A stretch of 64,000 nt of DNA from Alectoria sarmentosa (lineage: Eukaryota > Ascomycota > Lecanoromycetes > Lecanorales > Parmeliaceae), in NCBI GenBank assembly GCA_009733775.1, contig WOGZ01000051.1:1-64000 (forward strand), written 5' to 3'. Below, piece by piece: positions 23,185-34,808 of the stretch (position 1 is the stretch's first letter; every line of letters starts with the position of its first letter). A program made the translations under genes and the position numbers. Under the pieces are notes generated by a model. The model worked only from the letters and a program-made list of their open reading frames with translations, was not told the DNA's origin and made no database searches.

Positions 23185-24970
23185 TCACGTGGAGGCATTT
23201 TGATTTTTGCTCACACTACCATACTTGGCTTGCCACGCAAAGAAGTACAACAGCGCTGCCAGCGGCTGACCCACCAGACAGAAGCTGATCCAAAAAATAC
23301 AATTTCCCAGTATCTTCCCGTTGGAACCTTCCATTCTCTCCAACGGCAACGTGAAATAGATCATCGGTATCTGCACGATCATTCCGATGAACGCGACGCC
23401 TAGGAATAACCTGGGTCAGCCTTTCACTTTTGGCTGTATACCACGTTGTAAGAGATCTGAGAGCCGAGCATACCAAGAATATTGTGCGTCGGCACCCCCA
23501 CCAACAGCTCATGCAAAACGCCGCTGAACACAAAAACACACGCACTCGCGGCATTTGGACTCCACCCCCTTCCCACCAACGGCGCATAGATATGCCTCTT
23601 CATGAAATGATATACAGGCTTGTTCCAGGTCCTCCAATAAGTGCCAACGCTCGGACTATTCCACCACTCCGTGTAAAACTCTCGGTCGCCAAACCTCATA
23701 ATCTCCGCCAATGCGTTGAGCGCAGATTGGAAAACAGCGAAGAATCCGGCTAGCCAGATTACTAGGCTGATAGTGGAAAGCTTCATCAGGCGCTCGAGGA
23801 TGGAGGGCAGATCTAGGGAGGCAATTTTGAAAAGAGAATTGTGGAGGAGCGGGGCCGCATACTGGGCGGAGGCCAGCCAGATAAATATACTGAGGCTGGA
23901 AGCTTCCGCGAGGCGCTTTGCGATGAATGGCCAGCGGATGGTAGAGGTGCGGGGATAGACGGGCTGGTAGACCAGGGTGGGCGCCCACCAGAAGTAGGAG
24001 AGGTTGCTGAGGGTGATGTTTCTTGGGTATGGGCAAGCGGAATAGAGCTCTGGGATGGATGATACGTAGTCAGGTTTTAGAAGGGCATGTCGTAGGTCGC
24101 GGTTTGTAAAGGCGTAGGAACAGATCTTGAGCCAGACGATGATGGCATGCACTTCGGAAATGGTGCCGATGAGAGGGTGATGGATCAGGTTGTACACAGT
24201 GAGGCTTGTGACGAGGAGCGAAAGGGTGGCGTTAATGCCGTGGGCCCAAGCAATGGTAAGCCAAGTTGTTCGAAAGCTTTTAGCAGCTTGTGCGCTATTC
24301 CGAGGATCCTCCGAAAACCGTTTAGCGCGACCAAGGGCACCTTTTGCTTGGTGTGCGGCGGCAAGTTCGATGATGTAGGCGACGAAGAGATGGCAAGGAA
24401 CGAGTAGGTAGAGAACAAGACCGAGAAGTAAGTCTTGCCGGCGATAATCGTGGCAGCGTATACATATGAGAACTCCGTACTGGAGATCCTGTCAGGGTTG
24501 CATCGATCAAAGCATCAATGGCCATCCTTACTTTCATAAAATTTTCAAAGACCAGTCGTAGATTCATTACAACTGTACAAGCTCTTGGTCAGCCAAAATG
24601 GGGGATGCTTCCGACGAGGATCACAGCTTTTGACAACAAAGACGCACGTACTCAATACAGTAATCATTAGGTTTCTGAAACCAAAAAAACTAGCTGTTTT
24701 TTCCGCATCACGGCTTAAGCAGGAAGTGCGAGCTCGTGAGTGAACTGCAGCGATGTGTCGATACTCGGAGGAAATCTTCCGTGTCCTGGGGCCAGTAGCA
24801 ATTCCATTGGGGTGGCTCGCATTGCTCGAAAGGACCTTCCCGTTGACATGAGCCGGATTCGCTTCGTGGTTCGCTACATCCGATGGACTCAAGGTGCGAG
24901 TAATTGTTGCCATTGAAGCAATTGCTTCCTCGCGTTCCGACAAGTGGGGCTCTTTATCCGATGGATCCAT
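23185..24970 (-). CDS. Diacylglycerol/sterol O-acyltransferase, MBOAT family (DGAT1-like)
   Basis: Four exons, 24970-24652, 24572-24532, 24479-23474, 23399-23185, in frame, 526 residues. A hydrophilic N-terminus of about 90 residues precedes multiple membrane segments. The active-site region has FYTEWWNS (about 387), matching the FYxDWWN signature of DGAT1/ACAT enzymes, and HELLVGVPTHN (about 440), which carries the catalytic histidine. These ER enzymes esterify diacylglycerol or sterol with acyl-CoA for storage in lipid droplets. The PTHN context and the FRNLMITVLI..MNLRLVFENF block near the first membrane segment favour DGAT1 over sterol acyltransferase. The 41-nt second exon is small. The start is shared with PFS2 through a divergent promoter. 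Confidence 0.9.
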
Positions 24971-25317
24971 AAGTGGAAGCAAATAAGTCTATTGGAACAA
25001 GCGATATAACTGAAACTGAGTCTCTAGTGAACAACACATCGTTGGTAAAGCAAAATTGACATGTCAAGCATTAAAAACGTCCAGTATATTAATTTTACTT
25101 GTACTGCCACGCACAACATTTTTCCGGTGGGGCAGGTTATGCAATACGCACGTCACTTGCAGATCTCCCGAGCTTTGCCTTTTGCGCGCTTGACGCGTCA
25201 AAACAATTGAAGCCTTGAGTTAATTTACTTTTGCAGCTTAAGGAGCATTTCGTACTTACTGTCCTCAACAGTAAATGTCATCCTGCCTTCCACCATGATC
25301 CTACATGAAAGTTGACC
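24971..25317. promoter_or_regulatory. Divergent promoter region, DGAT1-like / PFS2
   Basis: 347 bp between start codons on opposite strands, with an AT-rich centre. No specific binding site is claimed. Confidence 0.45.
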
Positions 25318-27373
25318 ATGGACAGGGAATATCAGGGTAGTGGCTACGGAGGAGGTGGTGGAGGCGGATATGACGGTCCTCATCGTCGGCCTTTTGGAAG
25401 AAGTCAGTGAATTACCCAACATCCTGCACCTCAAGTCAGCCACACAGCATGTAACAATGGCCTGCATTGACTCCAGATCAGGACCCGTCACAGACTATAC
25501 TTCGTCGATGGTACAATGGATGCGACATCGGCAACCACGATACAAGGGAGGAGGGCGCATGGAGATGGAGAGGCCAAGCCCAAGCTACATAGTCGATGTA
25601 TGTAGTTCCACAAGAGCCCAAGATTCTGCCGATCCATTCATGTTCTGACTTCTTCCGTCGAGTAGATGCTCCCGCCTTCTGCGAAGCCCCGAAACGCCGC
25701 CGATTCCGTACCCGCGAAACTTCTACACTCTTCCCTAAACAAAGTCAAACATCCAATCAACGTCGTGAAATGGACACCCGAAGGTCGAAGGCTTTTGACG
25801 GGCTCGAGCATTGGAGAATTTACGCTATGGAATGGCATGGGCTTCAACTTCGAGACCATCTCGCAGGTAGGTGATATCCCATATGGTTATCTAGTGGATC
25901 TGATTCATGTTTGACGCATAGGCACACGACAGCGCCGTGCGAGCAGCGGCATGGTCACACAGCGAAGATTGGCTGATTTCGTCAGAGCAACATGGCGTTG
26001 TAAAGTATTGGCAGCCTACATTCAACAATGTCAAAGTAGTTCAAGCTCACGGCTTCAATGACGCCGTTCGTGATCTTGCTTTCTCACCCAATGACAGCAA
26101 ATTCGTGACTGCATCCGATGATAAAACGCTCAAGATATTCGATTTTGCTGGAGGTATCGAAGAGTCTGTACTTACTGGCCACAGTTGGGACGCCAAGACA
26201 GTGGATTGGCATCCTTCCAAAGGTCTGCTCGTCTCTGGATCAAAGGATCATGATGTGAAGTTGTGGGATCCACGCACGGGTAGATGTCTCACCACACTCC
26301 ATGGACACAAGAACACCATTTCAAAGACAAAGTTTGAGCCGAACAGAGGGCAACTGCTCGCTACGGCGGCGCAGGATCAGATAGCTCGTATATTTGATCT
26401 ACGAATGATGCGGGATATATGCCTCCTCCGAGGTAACCAGGATAAAATCGCGACTTTGGCCTGGCACCCTATCCACAGTTCGTTACTATCCACTGGTGGC
26501 GCAGATGGCAGCATATGTCACTTTCTTCTTGACGAGCCAAATACACCACCTGGCACAGCGTCCTCGACGTCTTTACCTCCCTACGACTGCGCAGATCCAG
26601 CTAGCGCTCCTGCACAAACCATATTTCCAGCCCACACGATCAAATACGCGCATGATTTTGCGGTCTGGTCGATTGATTGGCACCCCTTGGGCCATATCCT
26701 AGCTTCAGGGTCTAATGACCGTGCGACACGTTTCTGGACACGCCCAAGGCCGGGAGAAACGGATTGCTTCAGCGACAAATACCACTTGGGCGATGCGGCC
26801 GCGGAAACGCAGGGTGCCTGGGACAGGCGAGGCGGACGAAAGGTGATGCGCGAAGACGAAGAGCAGGAATTAGAAGACGAGGCGGACGGACTCCAGGATC
26901 AAAAGATGCCTGTCAAACAGCCTATGTTGCCTGGCATTCCAGGCCTTAGCATGCCCACCAATGGCAAAAGTGATGGGCCCCCAGCCCGACGATATCCCAA
27001 CATACCAAACATACCGCCTCCCCCTCCTAATCTTCCCAATGGCCTCGCAGGTATGGACCCCGAACAGTTCAAGGCAATGCTTGCAAGCGGGACTCTACCT
27101 CCTCCGCCTCCGCAGTTTGGCGGCAGCCTACCGCCGCCGCCTCCGAACTTCGATATGTCGAAATTACCTCCTGGTCTACTACCGCCAGGCTTCCAGCCAC
27201 CCCCTGGAATGCCACTTCCTCCGCCTCCGGGCGGCTTTGCTGGCTTGCCAGGTATCGACGCTGATGGATCGGGACTTGGGGCCGGAGGTGTTCGGAGGAG
27301 GGGACCCCTGCCGAGTCAGGAGCAGAGCCTGATGGAGGAGCAAAGGAGGGGGAAATACAGGATTGCGAGATAG
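25318..27373 (+). CDS. PFS2: Polyadenylation factor subunit Pfs2 (WD40)
   Basis: Four exons, join 25318-25402, 25482-25597, 25666-25866, 25922-27373, 617 residues. The N-terminus is glycine-rich, then comes the Pfs2/WDR33 signature VTDYTSSMVQWMRHRQPRY and RPSPSYIVD, then seven WD40-type repeats (about 100-410; for example LTGHSWDAKTVDWHPSKGLL and CLTTLHGHKNTISK). The C-terminal third is proline-rich (PPPPPNLPNGL and similar), as in filamentous fungi. Pfs2 is a scaffold of the cleavage and polyadenylation factor that acts in mRNA 3'-end formation in the nucleus. The first intron has tandem acceptors CAG and ATCAG; only the second keeps the frame. Confidence 0.93.
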
Positions 27374-27935
27374 GGAGGTCTGGCGTACGCATGTGTTTCT
27401 CATAATTGGGGCCCTAAAGTGAACAGCTTTACGAGGATGACATGGTTGAAAATAGTGCTATTGTTCTAGTCGTCATTCGTGGTCATTACCCCTGTAACCA
27501 TAGATCGAGGCGCTGAGAAAATGAATATTGATTTACAGCCACCATTCCCTTCCTTTCTGACTGTCAGGTCCCTCAGGAAGTACGCAAGCCTTTTGCTAAA
27601 GTAAAGACAGGAGCTCAGGGCTGGTTTAGGAAATTTTGGTAAGTAGCACATACCTGGGGTATCTTGAAGGGGTAGGATAGTCGCTACGGCGGCCAGTATC
27701 TCCACCTGTACACTAAGTACGGCTGTCAGCATCTTGTTCAGTTCATTAACGGCCGTTGATTCTTTCCCTTCCCATTTTAATTCGGACAATCTTTACGAGA
27801 CACGCGACTTGGAGATCGCTTAGTCTCTTATCAAATAGGTACATCAGAGCCAAGAAACATCCCTTCTCGATCACCTGAAAGATTAGTCGAAAAATCACAT
27901 TGTATACCGTTTCCTCCAGAGACTGTCCACCCTCA
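27374..27935. other. Intergenic, no gene seen
   Basis: 562 bp between PFS2 and the methyltransferase gene. No supported feature. Confidence 0.4.
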
Positions 27936-29059
27936 ATGGTCTGGTACATCCGCTTCTTGAAAACCCCCAAGTTCTACCAGAAAGGCCATGTCCGAGCGCT
28001 CATCACCATTACCACTGACCTCGGCGATGACTTCTACCCAACAGATCTCACCCTCTACGCCATTGTCGTGGCCACCGAGAGTGAAGAGAATCGGATGTCA
28101 AAGTGGCAGACTGTGAGATGGAAAAGCGGCATGCGAAATTTGTGGGTCGACATCGTTAGTCTAGGTGCCGGTCCGCCGGTGAATTTACGGTTTTTTGTAA
28201 ATTCAAAAGAGAGTAGGGAAGGGATCAATGTTTTATTAGAGGACCTTCCTGAGATCCTCGGCGTGTGGAGCGATACGTTCGACTGGGACAAGTGTCAAGC
28301 CAGTAATGTGGTCGAGAGAAGGTACAGAACGGATTCAGGTCATGAAAGGGCGGTATTGGAGGAGACTGGCGAAAGTATCGCCCGGCATATCTGGTGAGAT
28401 CGTTTTTCATGTCCTTCTCGCCATGATTCGCTCGCCTTACGGACGCTACTAGGGACGCAGGAATCGCATTGATTGCTTTCCTGAGCAATATTGTACTACA
28501 ACCAAGACCAACATCTGAACTCGCCAAGCTTCTCCAGAGAAATCCCCCTTGTGGTCCCAGAATCTTGGAATTGGGAAGCGGATGCGGTATTGTCGGTTTA
28601 CAAATTGCGGACTTCTGCTCTACAAGCGACGTTCTCTTGACCGATCTACCGGAAGCGATGGATATTCTGAACCACAACGTCGAATATACGAGGCCCGACT
28701 CCAGTAGGCATAAAATTGCTAGCACAGTCTTAGATTGGGATGAGCCCCTTCCTGAAAGGGTTGCTAAACAGCGGCCTGATCTAGTGATCGTGTCTGACTG
28801 CACATACAACACCGACAGCATCCCTGGGCTTGTAAAGACATTGAGCTCGGTCGCCAAAATCTCGCCGGATGCTTTGGTTGTTGTTTCCTTGAAAGTGCGG
28901 CATGATAGTGAAGCCATTTTCTTTGACTTAATGGCAGCTGCCGAATTTTTCGAGGCTGAGCATACTACTATTGCGCTGCCTGATCGATATAGGAGCGTGA
29001 CTGGGCAAGCGTTGGAGTTGATCGAAGTTTATGTGTATCGCAGTCGAAAGTCCGGGTAG
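27936..29059 (+). CDS. Class I SAM-dependent methyltransferase (Methyltransf_16, METTL21-like)
   Basis: Two exons, 27936-28393 and 28453-29059, 354 residues. Motif I is clear in LELGSGCGIVGLQIADF (about 190-206), followed by LLTDLPEAMDIL and the post-motif DCTYNTDS. These are typical of the METTL21/EFM family of protein lysine methyltransferases. The substrate cannot be told; relatives methylate translation factors and chaperones. The N-terminal half has no separate domain. The intron is 59 nt with GTGAGA and CTAG ends, splitting the Trp codon of HIW. Confidence 0.85.
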
Positions 29060-29419
29060 GATCGCTAAAAGGCCTAAAGTGAGACACAAGTCATTGTCTA
29101 TGATCAAGCTGGGCCTGCGATCCTCATGGAGAGACTGTTGTTTGCTCATCGCTACATGTCTGGCATCCGTGTCTTTTACCCGATTCGAGTTGTCGCATAC
29201 AGCGCGCTTCCCAATCCTCTGAGCGCAGAGGCTCACGAGGTTCGCTATGGCCGGATAAAATCTTCTTTATGCGCCACGTTTCATCGTTCCGCACAGCGTG
29301 TTCTGTTATACTAGTAAAGACAACACTTAGATTCTCGTAATCAGCAATTCTTCCCTTGCTTTCTTTTATGAAAACCGTCTAGCAGACCGCGATCTAGGTG
29401 GCGCGCCGATGACATAGTC
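29060..29419. other. Intergenic, no gene seen
   Basis: 360 bp upstream of the secreted protein gene. A GGCGCGCC octamer palindrome lies at about 29400-29407. Confidence 0.35.
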
Positions 29420-30773
29420 ATGCTATTCGTTCAGCTTGCCTTACTAAAAGCCATGACTATCTCAGCGCTTAGCCTGAAGCTTGTGTGGCCAATATTACCG
29501 GCAGAGTCGATTCGAAGCCTTAGTCACGGTACACCAAAAGAGCTTCAAGCGGCAGCCAATGCCTCTCTCCGATCCGCTTTGCCAAGTACTATACCCCCAG
29601 AATGGGACGGCACCATTGCCTTGCCGTTTAATGTGCTCAACGTATCACTTCCATCTCCTCCATCAAATGACCCATCCCCACTGTGGAACGATACATACAT
29701 ATCGACGCTCAACATCTCCGCTGGACCTCGCCCAGCGCCTTCTTTACCGCCTTTGCCCCGTGGATGGGTAGTTAGGTGCAGTGCAAGGCTGGGTTCCAAC
29801 ATCAATTCCACAAGCTGCTTAGAGGCGTGGGCATTAATTCCACCCATCGAGAGAACCCTTAGTTTTGGGCCTCGTGACGGAACGAACACGTATGATGTAA
29901 TGCTCCCCAAAAGATACCAGAGTTGTACGTTACGACACTCGCCCATGCCATTGGTGCCATACTGACGGCGTTTCAAAGCCGATGGTACATGCTTTATTGA
30001 GCCTGCTCTTCTGAACATTGATACGGTAGCTCACGTCAAACCGACTGATGCAGGCATTGCTGCAGCTCATATCATTCGCCACTGTATGGGTGACAGTCCG
30101 GCACAAGGTGGGATTGCAGATAACGCCGGTAGGTGAAATGGGCTAGTGCTCGGATCCAAAAGGGAGGGGGGGGGAGGTCTAACGAAGTCGCTGATCATGG
30201 TATCCAGGAGGCAATGATGATCTCGTGGTCGGAGTCAGGAAGTATGCTCCGAGCGTGGTGTGCAGTGCACAACCATACCCCCCTGATTCCTCGGTTCTTG
30301 GCGCTTGCGAGACCATTTTGGACCAAATGGAGACTTCTAAACAGGAAAGAATCTTTGCACAGCAGAATATCTGTGACCCGAATCTAGAGACTCCGCTTCC
30401 TGCGTACTATACTGCCCCGGCCGAAGGTAGTACATATATCAATCTCTTCCCCTCCCCCCTCTCCCGCTCTCTGAAGCTTTAAAAGCCAAATGCGCTGACG
30501 GTTATTTCGAAAGCCCCGAAATGCATACTTAGGGTTTCAGGGAGCCTGCCTCGGCAATTCTCCAACTGGTACAGGATCTGGGAGGCTGCAGTTGCCATTG
30601 CTGCAATGTGCATCAGGCAGGGAAAGGGAGGATACTTGCAGGGGCTTGGTACGTCAAGACCGTTCGTGCGAAAGCTTGAGGAGTCGCAAAGGTTGAGACT
30701 TCCATTAGGAATGACTGAAAGCCTTGCCGTGGAGATGGGGAAGTTCCAAGCAACAGCTGCCTCATCGGTGTAA
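29420..30773 (+). CDS. Putative secreted protein of unknown function
   Basis: Four exons, join 29420-29924, 29979-30128, 30208-30426, 30514-30773, all in frame, 377 residues. The N-terminus (MLFVQLALLKAMTISALSL) looks like a signal peptide, and several N-x-S/T sites follow. Conserved-looking landmarks are DGTCFIEP, GGNDDLVVGVR, CETILDQM and SNWYRIWEAAVAIAAMCIRQ. These resemble an undescribed group of fungal secreted proteins with paired cysteines that I know only by pattern. No catalytic motif is visible. Donors are GTACGT, GTAGGT and GTAGTA. The last exon could end earlier at a GTACGT near 30648, so the C-terminal 40 residues are less certain. Confidence 0.7.
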
Positions 30774-32395
30774 TGATCGATAATCCTCCCGTATGAGCAT
30801 GTTGTAATTTATGTTCGTGACTCTCAGCTGTGCTGAAGCTGCAATGGTAGGAGAACCGCCTGAGCCTAATTTGATACCATGGGACGAATACAAGAACCCT
30901 TCTCTTACTCGCCTTCTTCCTCTTTGGGCTGACTGAGCTCGACCTTCGCTCCCGACGTTGCCCAGAATACAGCCGCTGTTGGGCATACCCGGTCGCAGGT
31001 TCTTCACTCATTCTAATCATTACCACCTTCCCTGCCCTCAATTTTGTCCTAGCCGTCCTTAATTTTATCACACACGCAACCCATTCGGTCTCGCTCATAG
31101 TCATGGAATCTACCTCAGACGCGTCGGACTTTTTTAGCTCCATCCAGCGCCTGGGCCGCTGCGATCTCATCTGCAATCGGCAATGCATCACTATTTGTGG
31201 CGAATTTTTTCACGACGTTCTTTAGCTTGATAATTTGAGGAACGGGGGAATATACAAGAGGCTCTTTGGTACATTAAAATTCGAATGAGAGCTCGAACGA
31301 CGAGGATATAAATGAGGAAGGGGGGATACGGGGCGAACTGGAAATGTTACGGAGAGCGTAGGTGCTTTGGGAGGAAACAGTTGAAATGTATCGGGTATGT
31401 AGGCATTAGAAGGTCATCAGGGTCGTGGCGAAAATGAGAACCAAGGTATTTATTTGCATGTGTTCCCAACCATCTTTGTCGAATCAGCCACCCTATTTTA
31501 GTATCGTACACAAGACGTGTTCCAAGAGGGGGGGGGGGGCCTGGAGAAATAATCCATCCATTCTACACATCACATAGCTGATGTTCTGACAGCAGCATGG
31601 GGATGCCCTTGCGATGGGGTTTCATTATTAGCTTTTCGCCTTTTGGTTCTTTTGTTGTTTTGCAGATGTGTTGGGACGTGGCTGACGCGTTGGCTTGGGT
31701 TGATGTTCACGTTGTTGACCCATGACGCATGTGATTACTCATTTGGCGGGTCGCAGGGCCCCAGAAAGGCCACGACATCAATCCAGAGGCTCCAAACAGT
31801 TCAAAATAAGGATATAAAAACAGTCTACGGGCCGTCCAGATGTCAAATTGTTCAACTGTTTATGAATCAATCCGACTATCAGGCTTCCTTTAAGTTCTTA
31901 AAGCCTTTATGTTTTTCTTATTTCGTATCGTAAAGCATGCAGCTAGCACTAGCGTGCATATCGATCGATGTTCACTTCAATTTTCCTTTCCTTTCCTTTC
32001 TTTTCACTTTTGAAACTTTCACCTCACAAACACCACTGTACCTCTTCACGAACAATGGAGTCCGTTCTGACTTCATGCAAACCTCTTGGTCCTCGATTAA
32101 TGTCATGCAGAGCGACTACTAAGCCTGCATGAACATACGGTTGGGGGTTTACTCATGCTCATTTTATTTTCATCTTCACCACCTCTGAATTACTTTATCA
32201 TCCACATCATCTCTTGAACTAGAAGAGGCGTCCGCTCTTTGTCGCCCAAGCCAATCTTCCTCGACTTGACTTCGGCACCTCTACGAATACCTGTTCTCAC
32301 TTTCACAGTCACAAATTTCTGACATGAGGTGCTACAATCTTGTAAGCATTGAGCCTAGGCCTTTCTAATGATTGCAAACTAATTCTCACAGCGAC
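30774..32395. other. Gene-poor stretch
   Basis: 1.6 kb without a supported gene. It contains a G12 homopolymer (31528-31539) and a pyrimidine-rich CTTTC stretch (about 31983-32012). A possible 5'-UTR intron of the next gene runs from a GTAAGC at about 32342 to the acceptor CACAG at about 32390. Confidence 0.4.
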
Positions 32396-33124
32396 ATGGC
32401 GCCTCTCATGACGTTGCCACTGGAGATACGGATCATGATCTACAAGCACTGCCTAGTGGTCGGCAAAGTCTTCCCTTACACACTCAGCGAGCGGTATGCT
32501 GATCTTGATTACACATTCAAAGACAGCAGACGGGTGTCTCTCGGATTTGAAGTACCAGAAGTCCAAATCTTGACGGTGTGCAAAGCGATATATCAGGAAG
32601 CTGAGGGGATGCTATATCAGAAAAACACATTTGTCCTTCCGACCTGCAACCTCACTGCGAGGTTTTTTGAGACTTCCCTTTACACAGAAGCTCGACGTGC
32701 ATGGGTGAAATCCCTCGAGGTTACACTAGAAAGGGCAAACATGACGGAGGAGGACAGAAGAACGTGTTGGGAAGACATCAATCCCCTGCCAGAAGGATTG
32801 GAGGACATTTGCTATGTCTTCCATGAGAGATACAAGGACCAATTGGTCCGAAAGGAGTGGCCACAGAAGCTGAAGCCCGTTCTGGATTTCTTACTGTTAG
32901 ATAAGATCGTCGTTGATCTTAGTGAGAGAATTTGCTGCAGAGGACGTTGCAAGGTGGTGGATCGTGACACTCGAGAAGCCTTCTTCCGTGGCTTTGCAAT
33001 GGGTATGCCGAAAGTGATGGAGATTCGTCACGCGGACAATCCGGAGGAATTCAAATCATACATTGCAAAGCGTACTGCGAAGCGTCGTCAGTTGATGCTC
33101 GGTGGAATGATTTGTGAAGCATGA
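32396..33124 (+). CDS. F-box-like / 2EXR-type fungal protein
   Basis: Single exon, 242 residues. It starts MAPLMTLPLEIRIMIYKHCL, the LPxEIRxMIY motif that opens F-box-like and 2EXR domains in many fungal proteins. ILTVCKAIYQEAEGMLYQKNT is the usual second helix block in which old reports place the NxxF turn. The rest is basic and charged. Such proteins may be substrate adaptors of SCF ubiquitin ligases but most are uncharacterised. The ATG follows a likely intron acceptor, so the start may follow a spliced leader. Confidence 0.75.
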   Translation: MAPLMTLPLEIRIMIYKHCLVVGKVFPYTLSERYADLDYTFKDSRRVSLGFEVPEVQILTVCKAIYQEAEGMLYQKNTFVLPTCNLTARFFETSLYTEARRAWVKSLEVTLERANMTEEDRRTCWEDINPLPEGLEDICYVFHERYKDQLVRKEWPQKLKPVLDFLLLDKIVVDLSERICCRGRCKVVDRDTREAFFRGFAMGMPKVMEIRHADNPEEFKSYIAKRTAKRRQLMLGGMICEA

Positions 33125-34373
33125 TGGTGCATCTGGGGCTTTTGATAAGCCGAGGAATGGGAGGGGCAAGAAAGAGAAAGCTGTTGTCTCTGGTCGGGTG
33201 TCGAATATCAAAAAGGCGTTTAGGACTCTGAAACACACGAAATGATGAGGATGCAAGGATCCTGACGCCGGGCATATCTTACCAAGGCTGTGCTCACTGA
33301 CGCCATGTGGCCCTCTCAACCTTACACAGGCTCAGTTCTGATTGCTGTGTCCTTCATCCAGCGACTCAAAGTCTGAGAATGTTTCACCTCCATTTCTTCC
33401 CATTCTTTAATTTGCCTACTGCTTCCAACCCTTATCCTGCTTCATTTTCTTGCCTTTGATCTTGCACCATGCATTCACCAACTCCCACGGTCCGGCTCAG
33501 AAGTCACTCCAGAGTACGGTCCCAGTAGCAGATCTTACGTCGGATTGAACCGAATCTTCGCTCTAGTCCTTGTACGGGTTGTTGTATCCGAATCCACACG
33601 GAGCTACTGTCTCCTACAACATATCCATTAGGCCGATCCGAGCTGATGGATGAACGCTACAGGGACGAAGCTTGAAGAAGTGTCTGGCATGTGGCAGTCC
33701 TTATAATGAGAGTTGTTCTAGGAACTGATATATCGACATAAGAATGGCGAACCTAGGCCGGTCCTGCAGGTTCGGTACCTCACAATAAATCAACGCCCTC
33801 GATGACATTGCGAGCTTTACGAATAATTTCGAATCTAGACTTTTGAATGATGTGGAACCGAACGGATAGTGGCCTGCCATCCAGGGGCGCCCGGTCATCT
33901 CTATGACCAATCCATCTCGCCGTCATGACTGGCTGAGCGATCGAGAAAGCCTCGGGCTGTCACCGCAATAATGGCATGCGCATCTATCACTATCGTGATG
34001 TTATGCAGGGACAGCCATCAGTAGAAGCTTCCAGCCTGCGACCTCAGCGTTGATAAGATTGGTTGTGGAGTAGGACAATATCTTGTCAGCCGGCAGGAAA
34101 CGTTCAACCTCAGGAGGTGACCACAATCATAAGGTGACGCTAAAGACATTCCATATATTACAAAAGACCCCACGTACTAGCCAACGATCTCATACATGTT
34201 TCCAGGATGGTAATGTAATTACGCCTCTGCGGTGTCGTGTCCTATTAATAATCGCCATCCCAGCCTTCAAGCTCGCACTCTATACAGTCAACGATCGTCC
34301 TCCGCGGCTCGTACTTGGCCCACAACAAAAAATAGTATCTTGCTGAACTTCAAACATGTCATCTCCTCCATCT
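33125..34373. other. Gene-poor stretch
   Basis: 1.25 kb with no recognisable protein, RNA gene or repeat array. Confidence 0.35.
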
Positions 34374-34808
34374 CTAATCATTCTGCCCACCAGGTGCTGC
34401 TACACCCAAAGCGGAGCTCAAGCTTGGCAGATGTACCCCAAGCCATCCTTCCACAAAGCGCTGGGTGGCCTTGCGTACCCTCCCGGAACGTCGGTTCTCT
34501 GATGCACCTACTACAGCAGTTTCTTGAGCCTCCCCTATGGCATCTGGAGTTCGAGTTTTGTCGTCGGCTGCAGGACCGTGCGCCGAAGAATCGTTGTCAT
34601 CGCTCGACAATGCGCCACTTTCGACTCCTGCCTGATCGGTGTCCTCACAATTGGACACCCCTACGCCGAGCGCCAAGCTCAGCCTCGGCAGAAGCACGCA
34701 GAGGTATCCCTCTGCAAAGCGCTTGGTGGCCTTGCGCGCTCTCTTTGAGCGCCGGGGCTCGGATGCGCCGACTACAGCAAGAATGGTGGCTGCGCGTTGC
34801 TTGAGCAT
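34374..34808 (-). CDS. Small basic protein with internal duplication (RRSxRxRKAT motif)
   Basis: Single open frame from ATG to TAG, 144 residues. The N-terminal and C-terminal thirds repeat each other. Copy 1 reads VVGASEPRRSKRARKATKRF and copy 2 VVGASENRRSGRVRKATQRF. Each continues with E-G, aromatic, L-x-V-x-L-P-x-L-S-x-A-L-G-V. About 28 of 42 positions are identical, and the linker between is acidic and Ser-rich. Two basic patches suggest nucleic acid binding or nuclear location, but no known domain is recognised. The DNA copies lie about 265 bp apart in direct orientation. Both copies keep the same frame, which argues for coding. No intron is needed. Confidence 0.5.
   Translation of the reverse strand: MLKQRAATILAVVGASEPRRSKRARKATKRFAEGYLCVLLPRLSLALGVGVSNCEDTDQAGVESGALSSDDNDSSAHGPAADDKTRTPDAIGEAQETAVVGASENRRSGRVRKATQRFVEGWLGVHLPSLSSALGVAAPGGQND

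Noticed and set aside
30613..31191. 192-codon minus-strand frame
   Set aside because: Overlaps the last exon of the secreted protein gene in antisense, starts without clear ATG context, low-complexity basic sequence.
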